A stretch of 64,000 bases of DNA, taken from contig CM055097.1 in the NCBI GenBank assembly GCA_029204225.1, forward strand, positions 558,001 through 622,000. Reading direction: 5' to 3'. This document shows, piece after piece, positions 1 to 11,010 of this stretch. Made by a program: the position numbers and the translations under genes. Position 1 is the stretch's first letter, and each line of letters starts with the position of its first letter. This stretch comes from Diphasiastrum complanatum (Eukaryota; Streptophyta; Lycopodiopsida; Lycopodiales; Lycopodiaceae). The notes under the pieces were generated by a model, which worked only from the letters and a program-made list of their open reading frames with translations, was not told where the DNA came from and searched no databases.

Positions 1-560
1 AGGAGAACAAGAGCATCGAAAGAGCTTGACTAGGACAGATTAATCCTTGATTGAGTAAAGCAGATACATGTCATTGAACTTGCGTGGTCAAACTTAGCAT
101 GCAAAAAGATGGTTAACATGGTGGGGCAGAGCCAGGAAGAGGTAAGTGCGGTAGCTGAGATCTCACAATGGTGATAGCGCAAGAGGCTACATTGATACTC
201 TAGCAAAAGAGCATTGACTATTGCTGGAGGTTAAGGTACTGACTAGTGCAGTTGTGCGGACACATACATGAGTAGCACAATAAGATTTAGGAAGGCTTCA
301 TGCAAGCTGTTTACTAGAAATGAGCTGATAATGCTATTGTAAATTGATGCCATGGAAGGTGTGTTGTCAGCCATCATGATAAAAGTAAGGTGTTGTGTTA
401 GGCTCAATGTAACCTCACTCAATGAAGTTAACCAATCAGCTCTAAGAAGCTTGCCACCACACACAAGTGAGATAATGTAAAAATCAGCCTGTCTAACAAA
501 ATCCCCAGTTTGGCAGGGGATACATTGAAGCGTAGTAGTGCTTTTTACTGGATAGGAATT
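1..560. other. No confident gene
   Basis: Reading frames are short on both strands and I recognise no domain. The stretch lies downstream, on the minus strand, of the gypsy gag-protease relic that follows, so it may be further decayed body of that element. No terminal repeat was seen. Confidence 0.5.
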
Positions 561-1000
561 AGCTAATTCAACACGAAGTAATTGATGTGTAGTAGCTTTG
601 ATATGGGATACAACATGGCTACTAATGGAAGAACGTGGGTTGCAGTGTCAATCAAAGCAATAAATATGTTGCCAACAGTATGTACTCATAATTTGATGTG
701 TTCTGGCCTTGTCTTTTCCGCCCTTGTGGTATAAGCAAATTGAGCATGGCACTCTATCGTTTCATGAGGTACAATGTTAGATGTGGTGTCCTCATAAAGA
801 ATGTTAAAACCGAGGTCTGTATCCTCTATATTTTCAACATCATGAAGATTGATAGTTGAAGTGGCATGCGGTAGTTGTTTGTACTGCCTAGGATGATGAT
901 CTGGGCTCTTACACTGGAAACAAAGGTTCTTTTCGCATATTTCAACCATCTCATCAGGGTTGTATCGACAAACGAACGTAAGCTTCTATTCTACTAGAGG
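560..1000 (-). mobile_element. Ty3/gypsy gag-protease relic, copy 1
   Basis: Read on the minus strand, an 87-codon frame (949 to 686) begins with a zinc-knuckle-like stretch, CFQCKSPDHHPRQY. This has CX2CX4HX4 spacing with the last cysteine replaced by tyrosine. It is preceded by a LTFVCRYNPDEM-type lead-in typical of plant gypsy gag proteins. About 250 bases further on, in another frame (roughly 670 to 575), the sequence reads IFIALIDTATHVL, which resembles the retroviral-type aspartic protease core with DTG changed to DTA. A related knuckle region recurs on the plus strand near 3.0 kb and 4.1 kb. No LTRs, reverse transcriptase or integrase are seen here, so this is a decayed internal fragment. 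The family assignment rests on domain order and motif shape. Confidence 0.6.
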
Positions 1001-1256
1001 AGCCAATGCCAACGACATGCCTGGAAGCTTAGAAGCCTGTTCCGAGCAAAATGGGTCGGACATTCCGTTCCGTCCGTTCCGGAACGTACTGGGTTGGAAC
1101 GAGTTAGTGTAAGTTAAAAAAAAAATGATAAACGACCCTGCTGGCCCGCACATTCTGCATTTCACAGATAGCGAGTTGTCATACTTCTAACGAAGAAGAA
1201 AATAGCTAAAACAGGGCGGCGGCAGCAGAGCTCGTCCAAACATGAAGAATAATCAT

Positions 1257-1664
1257 TCACAAGGAAAAGTTCTGCTCTGCTAGATTTTGCGAGGACAGGA
1301 AGGTACCATGGAAGCCATAAGGCACTCTGGAAGGAAGCTTCACGGAGGCGATGAGCTCCAGCGATGGTGAGCTTGCGTCCAAGACCAGAAGCTCTGATTG
1401 CTCTGTTTTCTCATTGTGGCGGAAAGAAAGCAGGAAGCCATCGTCGGCAGCTGTCTCATCATTACCATCTCGAGGAACAAAGGAAGGCTCTCCCCCATAG
1501 CAATTTTCACCATGCTCGGCTATGGCGAGATAAGCATAGTGGCTTTTCCTACATAGAAAGCGGCGATTCACTTGGCCAGCCTCTAGATTCACGTTTGCAA
1601 TCTTGTGCCTTGTGGACGATCCTGTTTGCGTGTTCAATTTTATCTCACACAAGATGCTCTTCAA
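1257..1664 (-). pseudogene. NCED-like carotenoid cleavage dioxygenase, C-terminal fragment
   Basis: The frame holds the C-terminal part of a 9-cis-epoxycarotenoid dioxygenase, the plastid enzyme that cleaves 9-cis-epoxycarotenoids to xanthoxin in abscisic acid synthesis. Visible family blocks in order are [37 protein letters not shown] and [13 protein letters not shown]. The last contains one of the four iron-binding histidines. About 20 residues normally lying between YAYLAIAE and the YGGEP block are missing. An in-frame stop lies just upstream of the first codon, so the catalytic N-terminal three quarters are absent. NCED genes are usually intronless, so this looks like a truncated gene copy rather than an exon. 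The match to the VNLEAG block favours NCED over CCD1 or CCD4. It is probably non-functional. Confidence 0.85.
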
Positions 1665-1739
1665 GCTTCTTTAGATATGTTTTTTTTTCCTTTGTAAAAA
1701 GACGTATTTTTTTTTTTGGGGGTCCCTTTCTGTGAAACA

Positions 1740-2965
1740 ACATCAGCAAGTGTAGTTGGTCGAGTGTTCCATGGACCCAACAAACAAACCAAATTTACTA
1801 ATATTTTTTAATTAAATATTTTCAGAAAAAGTTCCTACGTTTTGGGAATCTTCATTCAGCTATAGTACTACTCATAGTACATACTTACCTAATTCCTTAG
1901 TGGTTGTTGTGAACAATACTCTCTTCCTTCTAGAATATTGTGAGAATGCTGCTCCATTCTATTTCTTCTAGAAGCTGCTTCTAGGTGCTTTCTACTTACA
2001 GGCTACTTTTTATTTTCTACTTTCACCACTAACTTTGGTGGTTATTTGTTCAGTTTCAGGTGAGCATTGTTTGCTCGCTCGGCAGAGTCATTGTTCTATA
2101 CAACAATGTACATGTCACATTCTTCCTACATTTAGGCGGTTTTTATATTGAGACCACAATCTTTAAATCTGTCACATTAACCCCCCTTTCTCTCAACTTT
2201 TCCCTTTGTCGCCTAAGTTTCATGTTCATTCTAGAAAGTTTAAACTCTAACTGCTCTCTAGGGTTTCTTAGCTATTATATAGAGAATTATGTCAACTAGT
2301 GCTGAGCTTCCACATGTATAAAAAGCTCCACTTTTATACATGTGGGAATATACTTAATGGGATAAATGGATGGCTCAGCCATCTGGGCTTTTTGACCAAT
2401 CACGTCTATGCTTGTGATTGCCTGAACTCTAACTGTCTACATGATGCCCCCTCAACATTTTGGAAACATCCCTCTTTTCATCACTGCCTACATTCTGCTC
2501 ACTACAGAAGCTTTGAAGGGACTGGTTTCTTGGATGGATGGTTCTGAGGAAAGGATAAAGCAACCGCAAGATTCTATGCAGCAAATATAAGACTTCATGC
2601 AGTTGCATTTTTCTATGGCATATTCTCAACTAATGTAGAAATTGTCACTTCTTCGCTCTATCTTTGTTGTTATGGGTCCTTTGGGAACATTGAAATGACA
2701 AACTGGTTGAATACATTAGTGTCTTGTTTTGAGATCTATCTAGAGCAAGTTGCTTATTGGATTATGTTGGTTGTTTCATTCTTTCCAGGCAAAGCTTAAG
2801 TCTTGGTTTTCTTTGTAACTGTCAATGTTTATGCTTCATTTGATGTCATTTATGTGATTTTATTCATAATTGTCACGATGACCCATGGCTCATCTAGTAC
2901 TCCTACTTCATATGGTGCCTTTGTTGTGCCTAGTCATTCCCCTTACAATATTTCTCGTGTTTCGC
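1740..2965. other. AT-rich stretch without a recognisable gene
   Basis: Frames are short and lack known domains. The only distinctive structure is the perfect inverted repeat listed at 2310-2345. Direct relics of gypsy gag begin just after this stretch on the plus strand. Confidence 0.5.
2310..2345. repeat. Perfect 14-bp inverted repeat (hairpin)
   Basis: The arms ccacatgtataaaa (2310-2323) and ttttatacatgtgg (2332-2345) are exact reverse complements around an 8-base loop. Pairing can continue outward past a one-base bulge. It could be the footprint of a small foldback element or a hairpin in a transcript. There is no run of T as in a polymerase III terminator and no nearby gene. Confidence 0.85.
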
Positions 2966-2969
2966 CACT

Positions 2970-3160
2970 CAAAGTCTTGATCACCATGCTCGGTATTGTA
3001 AGCTGCCCTCTACTCATGTTGCCATCCATGTTCATGATGTTGACAATCGCAATGGCTTTGAGTTAAATATTGGTGGGAAAGACTCTCACAAGTCTTCCAA
3101 CAATTCTAAATGTCTTGCCCAACTTGCCTATGCTACTAAGTTTAGGGTAAATTTTTGAGT
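2970..3160 (+). mobile_element. Ty3/gypsy gag zinc-knuckle relic, copy 2
   Basis: One plus-strand frame reads CFATQSLDHHARYCKLP, then HVHDVDNRNGFEL and CLAQLAYATKFR. This aligns with copy 1 (CFQCKSPDHHPRQY, then LHDVENIED and CHAQFAYTTRAE). Here the fourth ligand C is intact and the second C has become T. Comparing the copies therefore shows all CX2CX4HX4C positions. A stop follows at about 3158. It is a fragment of the same family, inserted in the opposite orientation. Confidence 0.6.
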
Positions 3161-3397
3161 TGACTATGAGATGGTTCATAAGGTTCCCTGTCTGATTCAT
3201 ATTCTTCATCAGACCCCTCTTGTAATTCCCTTTTGTTCTTTCATTGCCACTACTAATTTCTGCTCAAGAACAGCTGGTTCTTCTAAATATGGTTGGAGCT
3301 TACTTTGAAAACATCAGATTTCTTGCTCCTCTGGTGTTTTTATCTATGTGAGCCCTACTTGGACTTCCATTATAAGTAGCTGTCATGATTGCTTCTC

Positions 3398-4000
3398 TCA
3401 AAAGGATCTCTGAATAGTAACATTTTCCAACAGGCATATATTAATTTCCACCAATGTCCTGTTCTTTATTTTTGTTGTAACATTATGCTGTGGAGTGTAG
3501 GGGATTGTGTTGTCCCTTAAAATCCTGTGGATACTACAAAAATGATCAGACTTTTTAGCAAAATTATCCACCACTATCTGTTCCAAGTCTTTTGATCCTT
3601 AGACTTGTCTGCACTGCATTCTGCCACACTTGAATCCCTTGATTTTTTTGAATGCCTCACTTTTTATTTTCATTAGATAATGGTTCTTCTAGAATTGTCA
3701 CCTATAAATGTAATGAAAATGGTGGCAGTGGACCACATATGTCTAAAGGTTCTTAGATCTAGCAAATTCTTTGACTAGTGCTCATTATGGTAAAAGGGCT
3801 GTCTGCTTGGCATACTATGCACAAGTCCTGTTCTTTGAGATTCCTCTTGCTGATTCTTTAAGCATTCTTTGCCTCTGCAATAGATCCAAATTTCTGTGAC
3901 CAAAGTTCAAACCTTTCATGCCATTATATAGGCTTGTTGTATTCTCATGGACGGTGTTGGACAATGCAATTTCAACTTGGGGTCGCTTATGTGTCATATG
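3398..4000 (-). mobile_element. Ty1/copia pre-integrase and integrase relic
   Basis: On the minus strand, the order from high to low coordinates matches copia pol. A GAG-pre-integrase-like piece (LNFGHRNLDLLQRQRM, 3815-3997) comes first. Next is an integrase core start, FITFIGDNSRRT, near 3700, and a KSEAFKK stretch. Last is IPYTPQHN followed by IKNRTLVE (3398-3586), which corresponds to the usual IPYTPQQNGVAERKNRT region. Several frameshifts and stops separate the pieces and no long frame survives. No LTRs or reverse transcriptase from this copy were found. It overlaps territory flanked by plus-strand gypsy relics, which suggests nested insertions. Confidence 0.75.
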
Positions 4001-4084
4001 TTGGGTAGCACTTCAATCTATTAACCAAGAAATTTAACCTATTTTTGATTGAAAGAGACTTAAAATTATTGGGCTAAGGACTAC

Positions 4085-4240
4085 ATGCAGCCTCCTAAAT
4101 ACTCAGTTGTTGTACATGTTCATGAGGTTGATAATGAGGATGATGGTAAGTAATATACTTAGATTGTTGAGTTAACTTAGGTATAGTTCATTGATACTAC
4201 AGAGCTCCATGCACAACTAGCCTATGATACTTGCGCTGGC
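4085..4240 (+). mobile_element. Ty3/gypsy gag relic, copy 3
   Basis: The plus strand encodes VVVHVHEVDNEDDGK, then, after several stops, FIDTTELHAQLAYDT. This matches the region just after the zinc knuckle in copies 1 and 2 (HVHDVDN and CLAQLAY). The knuckle itself is not preserved. Together with the reverse-transcriptase relic that starts at about 4.7 kb it may belong to one decayed plus-strand gypsy element. Confidence 0.5.
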
Positions 4241-4689
4241 ACATGTTACTACTAGTAAGAATGGTTGGTGGTATACATTTAATGGCATCGACACACAAGA
4301 TGATGGCCAGCTTATCTCTGGTCAACTCTCTCAACAAAGTTTTTCCAAGGGTTGTTGCCATTATCGTTGTTCATGAGACAGGACCACTACCCCCAGCTTC
4401 TACTTCTATATATCGAATGTCACCCCAGACTCTCTTATTTTCCTGTAGCATTCACAAAGCTTTTGCTGCAGCAGTAGTAGTCATTATTTGATTTTTGTTT
4501 AATGAGTTTCAAGCAGTTAATCACCATGATTAGATTAAATTCTAGTTTTTATGTCTAGGCCTGCAGAGATTCAATGAAGGTACCTGATTTTTTGCAAAGT
4601 GTCTCAATGGTTGTAATCAGTCCTTTTGGCGCAAGGGTGCAATTTTCTTATTTTTTTTAAGAAAGATGTAGCTAACTGCTTATGCATCA

Positions 4690-5090
4690 AGATCTGCTCT
4701 TAACCAATTTTCTATCCAGAAAACTTATTTTATATGGAATGATCTTTTCGACCAGCAAGAGATTATCGTTTTGGTTTAGTTTGATGATATACTCGTTAGC
4801 ATTACGTCACGTTGGTCTTCTAGAATCTTTCTATAGATCACCTAGCTTTGTGCCAAAGCATGGTTTTTTGTGGACATCAAATTGAGTTTCTAGATTTGCT
4901 GGTTTCTATTGGTAGCTTCCATCTTGACGTGTATAAAGTTCATTCTATCTAATCTTTGCCCATACCTTTGATGTCCATGATACTCCTATGTTTTGGGGTC
5001 TTTTTGTGCACCTTGAGAACTTTATTCTTTATTTTGCTACAATATCCAAATGCCCAACTATTAGTAGTTAATTAGTCGAAGTGGGGTCCC
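4690..5090 (+). mobile_element. Ty3/gypsy reverse transcriptase relic
   Basis: The plus strand shows NDLFDQQEIIVLV, a stop, then FDDILVSI. This corresponds to the palm core of gypsy reverse transcriptase, where FDD or YLDD carries the two catalytic aspartates. Downstream come IEFLDLLVS and, after a one-base frame change near 4970, DTPMFWGLF and YFATISKCP. These resemble the connection region (EFLG, SFLGL, FATIAKP). Several stops and frameshifts show that it is dead. A weak integrase-like VYHPTGF string occurs near 5361-5392 but is too short to call. Confidence 0.6.
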
Positions 5091-6280
5091 ATGGGTGGAC
5101 AGACTATTATCCCTCCACCTGACGATTTTTTGCTAGAAGCTTTCATTTCAGGGCATTTGATTGGTATAAATAGGACTAGAGACATTCATTTTTCAGCTTT
5201 TGGATATTGGTTATGCTTCAGTGCTTCATTGAGGAACTGATTGCTAATGCTTGTAGGGCATTAACCATTGGATGTGATGTCATTCATCATTCTTCGTAGG
5301 AGATTATGCTTCATTGATATCAAAATCTGTGATTGTGTTCGTAACTGTTGTTAAAATTAGTGTCTACCATCCTACCGGGTTTGAGAAGTGGCTTCACTAT
5401 TTGTATCATATTTGTTTTGACCCGTATACAACAATACATGCTAGAATTTTGACGAATCATAAGATTATCTCATTGCTTTATCTGCTTTAAATGCCTCAGC
5501 AGTATCCCCATCGACTCTCTCCAAAGCTCCAAAAACTCGGAGGAATCTTATATCATGATCTATGAGAAATAGACCTGGACAAATCATGCAGCCAAAAAAT
5601 CATTTACAAGAACAACAATACGAACCTCCACACTATAATGGTGGTACCCACAAGAACATTATGCTTGCTTAGAAAAGCTGCCCACAACAGCTAAACAAGC
5701 CTCATGACCTCTCTCGATGTATGAGGAAGTCCCATGATGAAATCCATTAACATGTCTGTCCACCATCGATAAGGAATAGGGTAGTGTTATACGCGTCCGT
5801 GTGTTACCCTTGGAATACTTATCTTTGACACAAAAGGTAAAGGCGTGGAGAACTTGAGACACATCTTTCTTCATCTTGGGCCGTTAATGATGAGGCTTCA
5901 GGTGAGAAATATACTTTGGACCCAAAATAGCTTCCTACAAAGAAAATGGGCATTTGACAAAATTTGTGCTCGGATAGCTAAGATACTGGGTATACAAAAG
6001 GTCACAATGGCCCAAAGGTTGGACATAAAGCAGTTTTTCAAGAATCACAACCATCAAAGCTACCAATCACAGAATCTTTTTGGCAAGCAAAAAATATCAC
6101 AATGACTAATTTGAACAAAATTTTAAGCCTGATATTGAAGAGCTGAACTCATAAGAAGAAATAATGCAATCATGAGTCATCTGGCTATGCATTGCCAATG
6201 AAGAGTTCTTGCAATTTCCTACTTAGTAAAGTGTGCAACTCCTACAATAAACCTAACTCAAACTTTGATGATATATTGCA
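5090..6280. other. No confident gene; intron-like 3' edge
   Basis: No domain was recognised apart from the weak VYHPTGF string near 5.37 kb. The last part, ending ttgatgatatattgcag at 6280, has the form of a plant 3' splice site and leads into the dehydrogenase exon. Part of this stretch may therefore be intron. Confidence 0.45.
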
Positions 6281-6431
6281 GCGAAAGCAAATGGAGGCAA
6301 AAACCTTGCTTGGCAGATTAGGGACAACAAGTGACATAGCAGCAGTTGTTGCATTTCTAGCTTCGCCTGATGCCTCATATGTGACGGGGGAAAATATAGT
6401 TGTAAGTGGAGGCGTGACATCCAGACTATGA
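6281..6431 (+). CDS. Terminal exon of a DHRS4-like short-chain dehydrogenase/reductase
   Basis: Starting right after a pyrimidine-rich acceptor (attgcag), 50 codons run open to a TGA at 6429-6431. The protein contains LLGRLGTTSDIAAVVAFLAS, then DASYVTGENIVVSGG, and ends in TSRL. This is the C-terminal signature of classical SDR enzymes, NAD(P)H-dependent oxidoreductases with a Rossmann fold. The TSRL end is the peroxisome-type tail typical of DHRS4-like members. The catalytic YxxxK and nucleotide-binding GxxxGxG exons are not visible in the 6 kb upstream. Either the earlier exons lie outside the window beyond a very long intron or this is a detached exon. The frame has no stop, so it may be live. 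It is not ABA2-like, whose C-terminus differs. Confidence 0.75.
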
Positions 6432-7505
6432 TGATTACTATGGTAAGCCTCCCCTTGACATCTGCACTGTATGTCTTTTGTCAATCTGCTATAGTTTGCT
6501 ATAAATATTTAATCTAGGTAAGAGAGCTGTGATTGGCCTAACTCCATAACGTTACAGAGTATGAATAAGCAAAGAGCAGAAGAGTGGCATTAAGCTTTGG
6601 ATGCAGATCATGGCACAGGCACTAGAATGAGCTTTAACAATCTATCTATATTCTTATAGCTTGATCTTCCTTTTTTGAAGCCTTATCTTTTAGCAATAAG
6701 CTGCTGGGATAAGATTTCGGAATAAACCTGTATTGATGTGCAGGTAGACAAAAGTTAGCAATGCACAAGTCAAAAGTATTGTGCAACATTGAATGTTCAG
6801 AGCATCCAGTGTGTCAACAAATGGATCAAGCATATGACTTCTTTTCAGTCAATCTAATGAACCAGAGGAGCTTCAACAACTCACCAGATAGGCTCTGGGC
6901 TTCGGCCAATTAACAGTGATCAAAGAAGTGGCTGCAATCGACTCAACCACCTACTAAGTTTTCAGGACTAGGAAATTTTCACAGATAATGTGCTGTTGCT
7001 TATAATACTTCATAGCTTCATTTAATTACTTGCTTCATCTGTCTGAACCTATGTATCAGATAAGGACACTGGATTGTTAGTTGGTACTTTGCATGCATGT
7101 ATTCTGGTGGAATTGTTTTCTCAGATATTGCATCGTCATCAAGTATCCTCTCAGCTGTGTCTATTCTTGATGCAACATGTTTTATTGAGAGTGAACTGAC
7201 AACTATTTGGGAAACTCTAACTAGAGTCTTGCTGTGGATTGGCAATGTGACTCAGTTCAAAAGATCCACCATGAATCTAATGAAAGTCGCCTCATCTGCT
7301 TGCTCTTCAAATCACACGATTTGTGAATCCGCAGCACTTGAAAGGATGTGAGACTGTGTAACCGCTAATGATCTAATCTAGATATAAGAAACCAAAGAAT
7401 GCATAGGTGCAGATCAAACGTGCAGATCAAACCACAGATAATCGAATAAAGGAAGGATTTATGCAATTGTGCGTCAGATTTTGGGCAGTTTTGCTCAAAA
7501 GTGCC
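6432..7505. other. Downstream of the SDR exon, no recognised gene
   Basis: The first few hundred bases would include the 3' untranslated region if the SDR exon is expressed. Beyond that, only short frames without recognisable domains are seen on both strands. Confidence 0.45.
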
Positions 7506-8105
7506 TTAAATAAGGAGTGCATGTGAGAGAATTGAAAATTTGAACAATGGTTCAAAATTTGAACCAGAAATAAATCCATGCTTATTCATTTTGAGAAATA
7601 TGCACTTGGTACTAATAGGGTCGAGTATCTTCCTTTGTTTTGATGGGATTTTTAGATAGCAGACACATCTGAAGATTCTTAAATGATCTACAGATGACTG
7701 TATCTGACCAAACCTTCTCGACAGTTTTGTTGTTGATGGCCTTGGTACTAAAACGGTTCGCAATAGCCTCTTCCTAGAACTGGTTCAGAAGATTAGCAGC
7801 AAATAACATTAAAACGTGCAGACTTGACAAGAGTCCAATTTGTTCTTTCAGTTACTCCATTCTGCTAAGGACAGTAGCTCAAAGAATACTATCTCTGAAT
7901 CTCATTATCTATTAGAAAAAGTTCATAGCATTTGAAATGAATTCTCCCCCTCCATCTATGCGTAGGGCCTTAATCTTCAACCTGTCTGATTTTCAGATCA
8001 ACGTATGAATTGTTGGAAGCATACATGTGTCTGATTTTTTTTTATGAACATATTAGTAGTGCATCTTGAATGGTCATCAATAAATGTAATGAGATACAAT
8101 GCTCC
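7506..8105 (-). mobile_element. Ty1/copia integrase relic
   Basis: Read from high to low coordinates, the minus strand gives YLITFIDDHSRCT near 8.09 kb, then a decayed core, then EEAIANRFSTKAINNKT. After a frameshift it continues as SVDHLRIFRCVCYLKIP and LDPISTKCIFL (7763 to 7506). These are the copia integrase core and its C-terminal extension. Several stops are present. The reverse transcriptase that should follow at lower coordinates was not found. Confidence 0.8.
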
Positions 8106-8539
8106 TTCACATGATGGATTTGAATGCACTCAGACTATACACATACTTTCGACTCAATCGAATCGTTTCCAGTAAACAGTCATGTCTATGTCATGTCGAT
8201 TGTATTATTTATTTTCTATTTTTTTTATTCATTACATGCAGATAACATAATTCGTAGATTGAATTGTTCTCATGACCGACAATTAATGCTGACGATAATG
8301 GTCCAGCTCCGACTTGCTTGATCTATTCACGTTTTCGCATCTTTAACAACTTTGTGTGTTCATGGAATCGATTGTATCGATAATTGCGACTTCGAAGCTC
8401 GGATCAAGTAGAGCTATCATCGACTTATTGCCAATAGCTCAAATCTGATATACGTAGATTCATGCACAGAGGAATCCCTCCACAACATTCCCGATGAAAT
8501 ACCCTATGGCATCAATGCCTAGGACATCTCCATATGAGA

Positions 8540-8752
8540 TATATTATCTATATATTCTGCAACAATTTTTTCAAAGGCTTAGACATCAAAAAGTCAACAA
8601 GTCAAAAGTGTGAGACTTGTATTCTTAGCAAGCACGCTAGGTCAAGATTTCCCAAAGGCCAAGCTCACAAAGCCATTGGCATTTTGGATTTTATTCACTA
8701 TGATCTACAATACTTTGGAAACAAAGAGAAAGATCGAGTAGTTGTGTTTTGA
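8540..8752 (+). mobile_element. Ty1/copia GAG-pre-integrase relic
   Basis: A 72-codon plus-strand frame contains KCETCILSKHARSRFPKG and then LDFIHYDLQ. This matches the zinc-binding end of the pre-integrase domain (C-x2-C...K) and the beginning of the integrase core (ELVHSDLCGP). It faces the opposite way from the neighbouring copia relic and ends in a stop. It is a separate, truncated insertion. Confidence 0.65.
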
Positions 8753-9713
8753 TTGAATATCCGATTGATTAACTATTTGATCCAATGATTCATAGGTTAA
8801 CATTTACACTGATGTGCTATTGAATATTTATACATGGTAGCAATACAATTACAAGAATGCTTAATCGATAGATTTACAATTTGGATTAAGGCACTACGTG
8901 TTGTTAGCACTCGCTATTGGGGAGAGTATGTTTTGTTGGAGATTTTGCGAAAATCATGGGGGCATGAAAATAGATGGTCGAATTGACAGTCAATGGTCAA
9001 ATCGATAGTTGATAGTCAACTCGATAACAGCTTCGACAATTGTCGATTTGAGTCTCTTTGATGAGTTCGACAAAATGCCAATCAAAGCAGATTCTACGAT
9101 TGTCGATTTGAGGTTTGTCAATTTGATACATGTATTTCTGCAAACTGTTCGAAAATACATGTATTTTTGCAGAGTATGCGAATGTACAAGTATTTACAGC
9201 AAATGGATGGATCTAGATTAGCTGTGAGATTAGGAATGGAGAGGATAGGAATCCAACATATTCTTGTTAGAAGTAGATTTTGTAGACACATATATTTCTT
9301 CTGATGAGAGGCACAATCATGGGTTAATGTATAGAGATAAGCTTTGATGCCATGTGTGCTTTGGTGCCATGTGAATATAGAGCAAACAGTGAGGTTACGG
9401 ACAAGGAAGAGTGAGTATAGAAACTACGTGAGGGTGCCAACAAGGTAGGGTGTCACAAGGTAAGTCTTTTTTTTAAATCTAAATTTGATTACATCATCAT
9501 GAGGTCGCAAAGGCACAAGGGTGAGGGTTTTTTTTTGGCTTTGAAATTTTTTGCCTTCAAAAAATTAATCCGACAAAATAACTAGTTCTCAAAAATCTAT
9601 GTTCACGCTGCTACTTTCCCACTTCACCTCCAAAATGCAACAAAGGCAAGAATGAATCTATCTTGTATGAAACTCCATAACTTTGCCACATCTTTAACCA
9701 AATTGGGTCAAAC

Positions 9714-9815
9714 TTGGCTTAGATAAAAGCTAAGACATAGTCCTACTTACCCAAAGCCTCAAAATTGGCTTAGATAAAAGCTAAGACATAGCCCTACTTA
9801 TCAAAAGCCTCAAAT
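9714..9815. repeat. Two-unit tandem repeat, 51-bp period
   Basis: Two adjacent copies both begin ttggcttagataaaagctaa and differ at about four positions. Copies are 9714-9764 and 9765-9815. It looks like a simple local duplication in non-coding DNA. Confidence 0.9.
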
Positions 9816-11010
9816 CCAAAATATTTGACTAAAAATCTATGGCCAAAAATAGAGAAAAACATATAGCAAAATTGTATTAACTAGAATTGGTGTAGTAAAT
9901 TTATTAAAATGGCCATACCTTTCTCGTAGCACCTCCAAATCATAAAAATTAGTATTTCTAAAAAAGCTAAGATTAATGGATATTGATCTAATAGAATCCA
10001 TGCAAAAAACAAAGACTAATAGGTTTGATATTGAACCAAAGTAATCTAGAAATTCTACCCACTTTACAAAAAAACCACTTAATCTGATAGGGAAGGGATC
10101 CGTCGCTTTGATACCCAAATTTTCATGTGCCAAACAAACATATAATCCTAACATTAATTCCATTCATTAATAGATTCAAATTAGAATGGAAAGAACAACA
10201 ATTCAAAAATTTGGTCAAGAATCAAGAAACTAGAAGAATTGAAGAAGCTTCACTAAATTAGACGAAGAAAAGTGGAAATGTCAATTTTAAAACATAAGTA
10301 GCACCCATTTTTCTAATTTAAAAATCATAATTTTCGCATTTGGTAATAGCTTGATTTTTCTTGTTTCTTCTTGATTGCTTGTTGTGTGTGTTGCCTTATG
10401 ATCAAAAATAAATTTGTCAGATTCAAATAATTCATTTTGTTCATTATTGTTGTAAGAAGAGCATGTCGAAAACTACTTCAAATGGTGCCTTATTTGTAGA
10501 GTGATTTCTTATGTTGTTGTTGGCAAACATTAGCATATGTGAGAAAGGCAACCAGTCTTTCTATCATGTGCACATAATTAGGTCACTGATTGCAAGATTA
10601 GCAAGTTCAAAATCCCATCCACTTGGAAACAAAAATATGAGAAAGTAGTAATTCATATTGTAGGTGCCTTCATAAAGTGACTTCCATAAGTGCCAATACC
10701 AAATGTCAGACTCCAAATCTGAAACTTCACTTAATACCTAGCTTCATCAATCAGCAATGTCGATCCATGTCGATTTCCCTGCATGTACGACATTAAAGCA
10801 CACGAAACATGGTGGAGCTGGCTGCCTTGTCTCCTCCCAACCTTTGCTGCATAGATTACGATGAGGAATGCCTCTCTCTAGGCTCACTTATGCACATTCC
10901 TCAAGCACCCCTTAACCTCGACCTTTCCTAACGTCGACACATGGCCAATTCCATGCACAGTCGACACTTGCCACTTGGCAATACCCTGACACATAGGCAA
11001 GTGAGTAGGT

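Noticed and set aside
1040-1100. Repeated gttccg words near the NCED fragment
   Set aside because: They are too few and irregular to call a repeat or regulatory site.
5361-5392. VYHPTGF string resembling a gypsy integrase segment
   Set aside because: It is only seven residues with no supporting HHCC or DDE context nearby.
6281-6431. Idea that the SDR exon is ABA2 (xanthoxin dehydrogenase) clustered with the NCED fragment
   Set aside because: The C-terminal sequence (VSGGVTSRL) fits DHRS4-like enzymes. The ABA2 end differs. Proximity to the NCED fragment looks accidental.
9837-10163. Hydrophobic 108-codon minus-strand frame
   Set aside because: AT-rich sequence often gives such F-, L- and I-rich frames. 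No motif, splice signal or second copy supports a gene.
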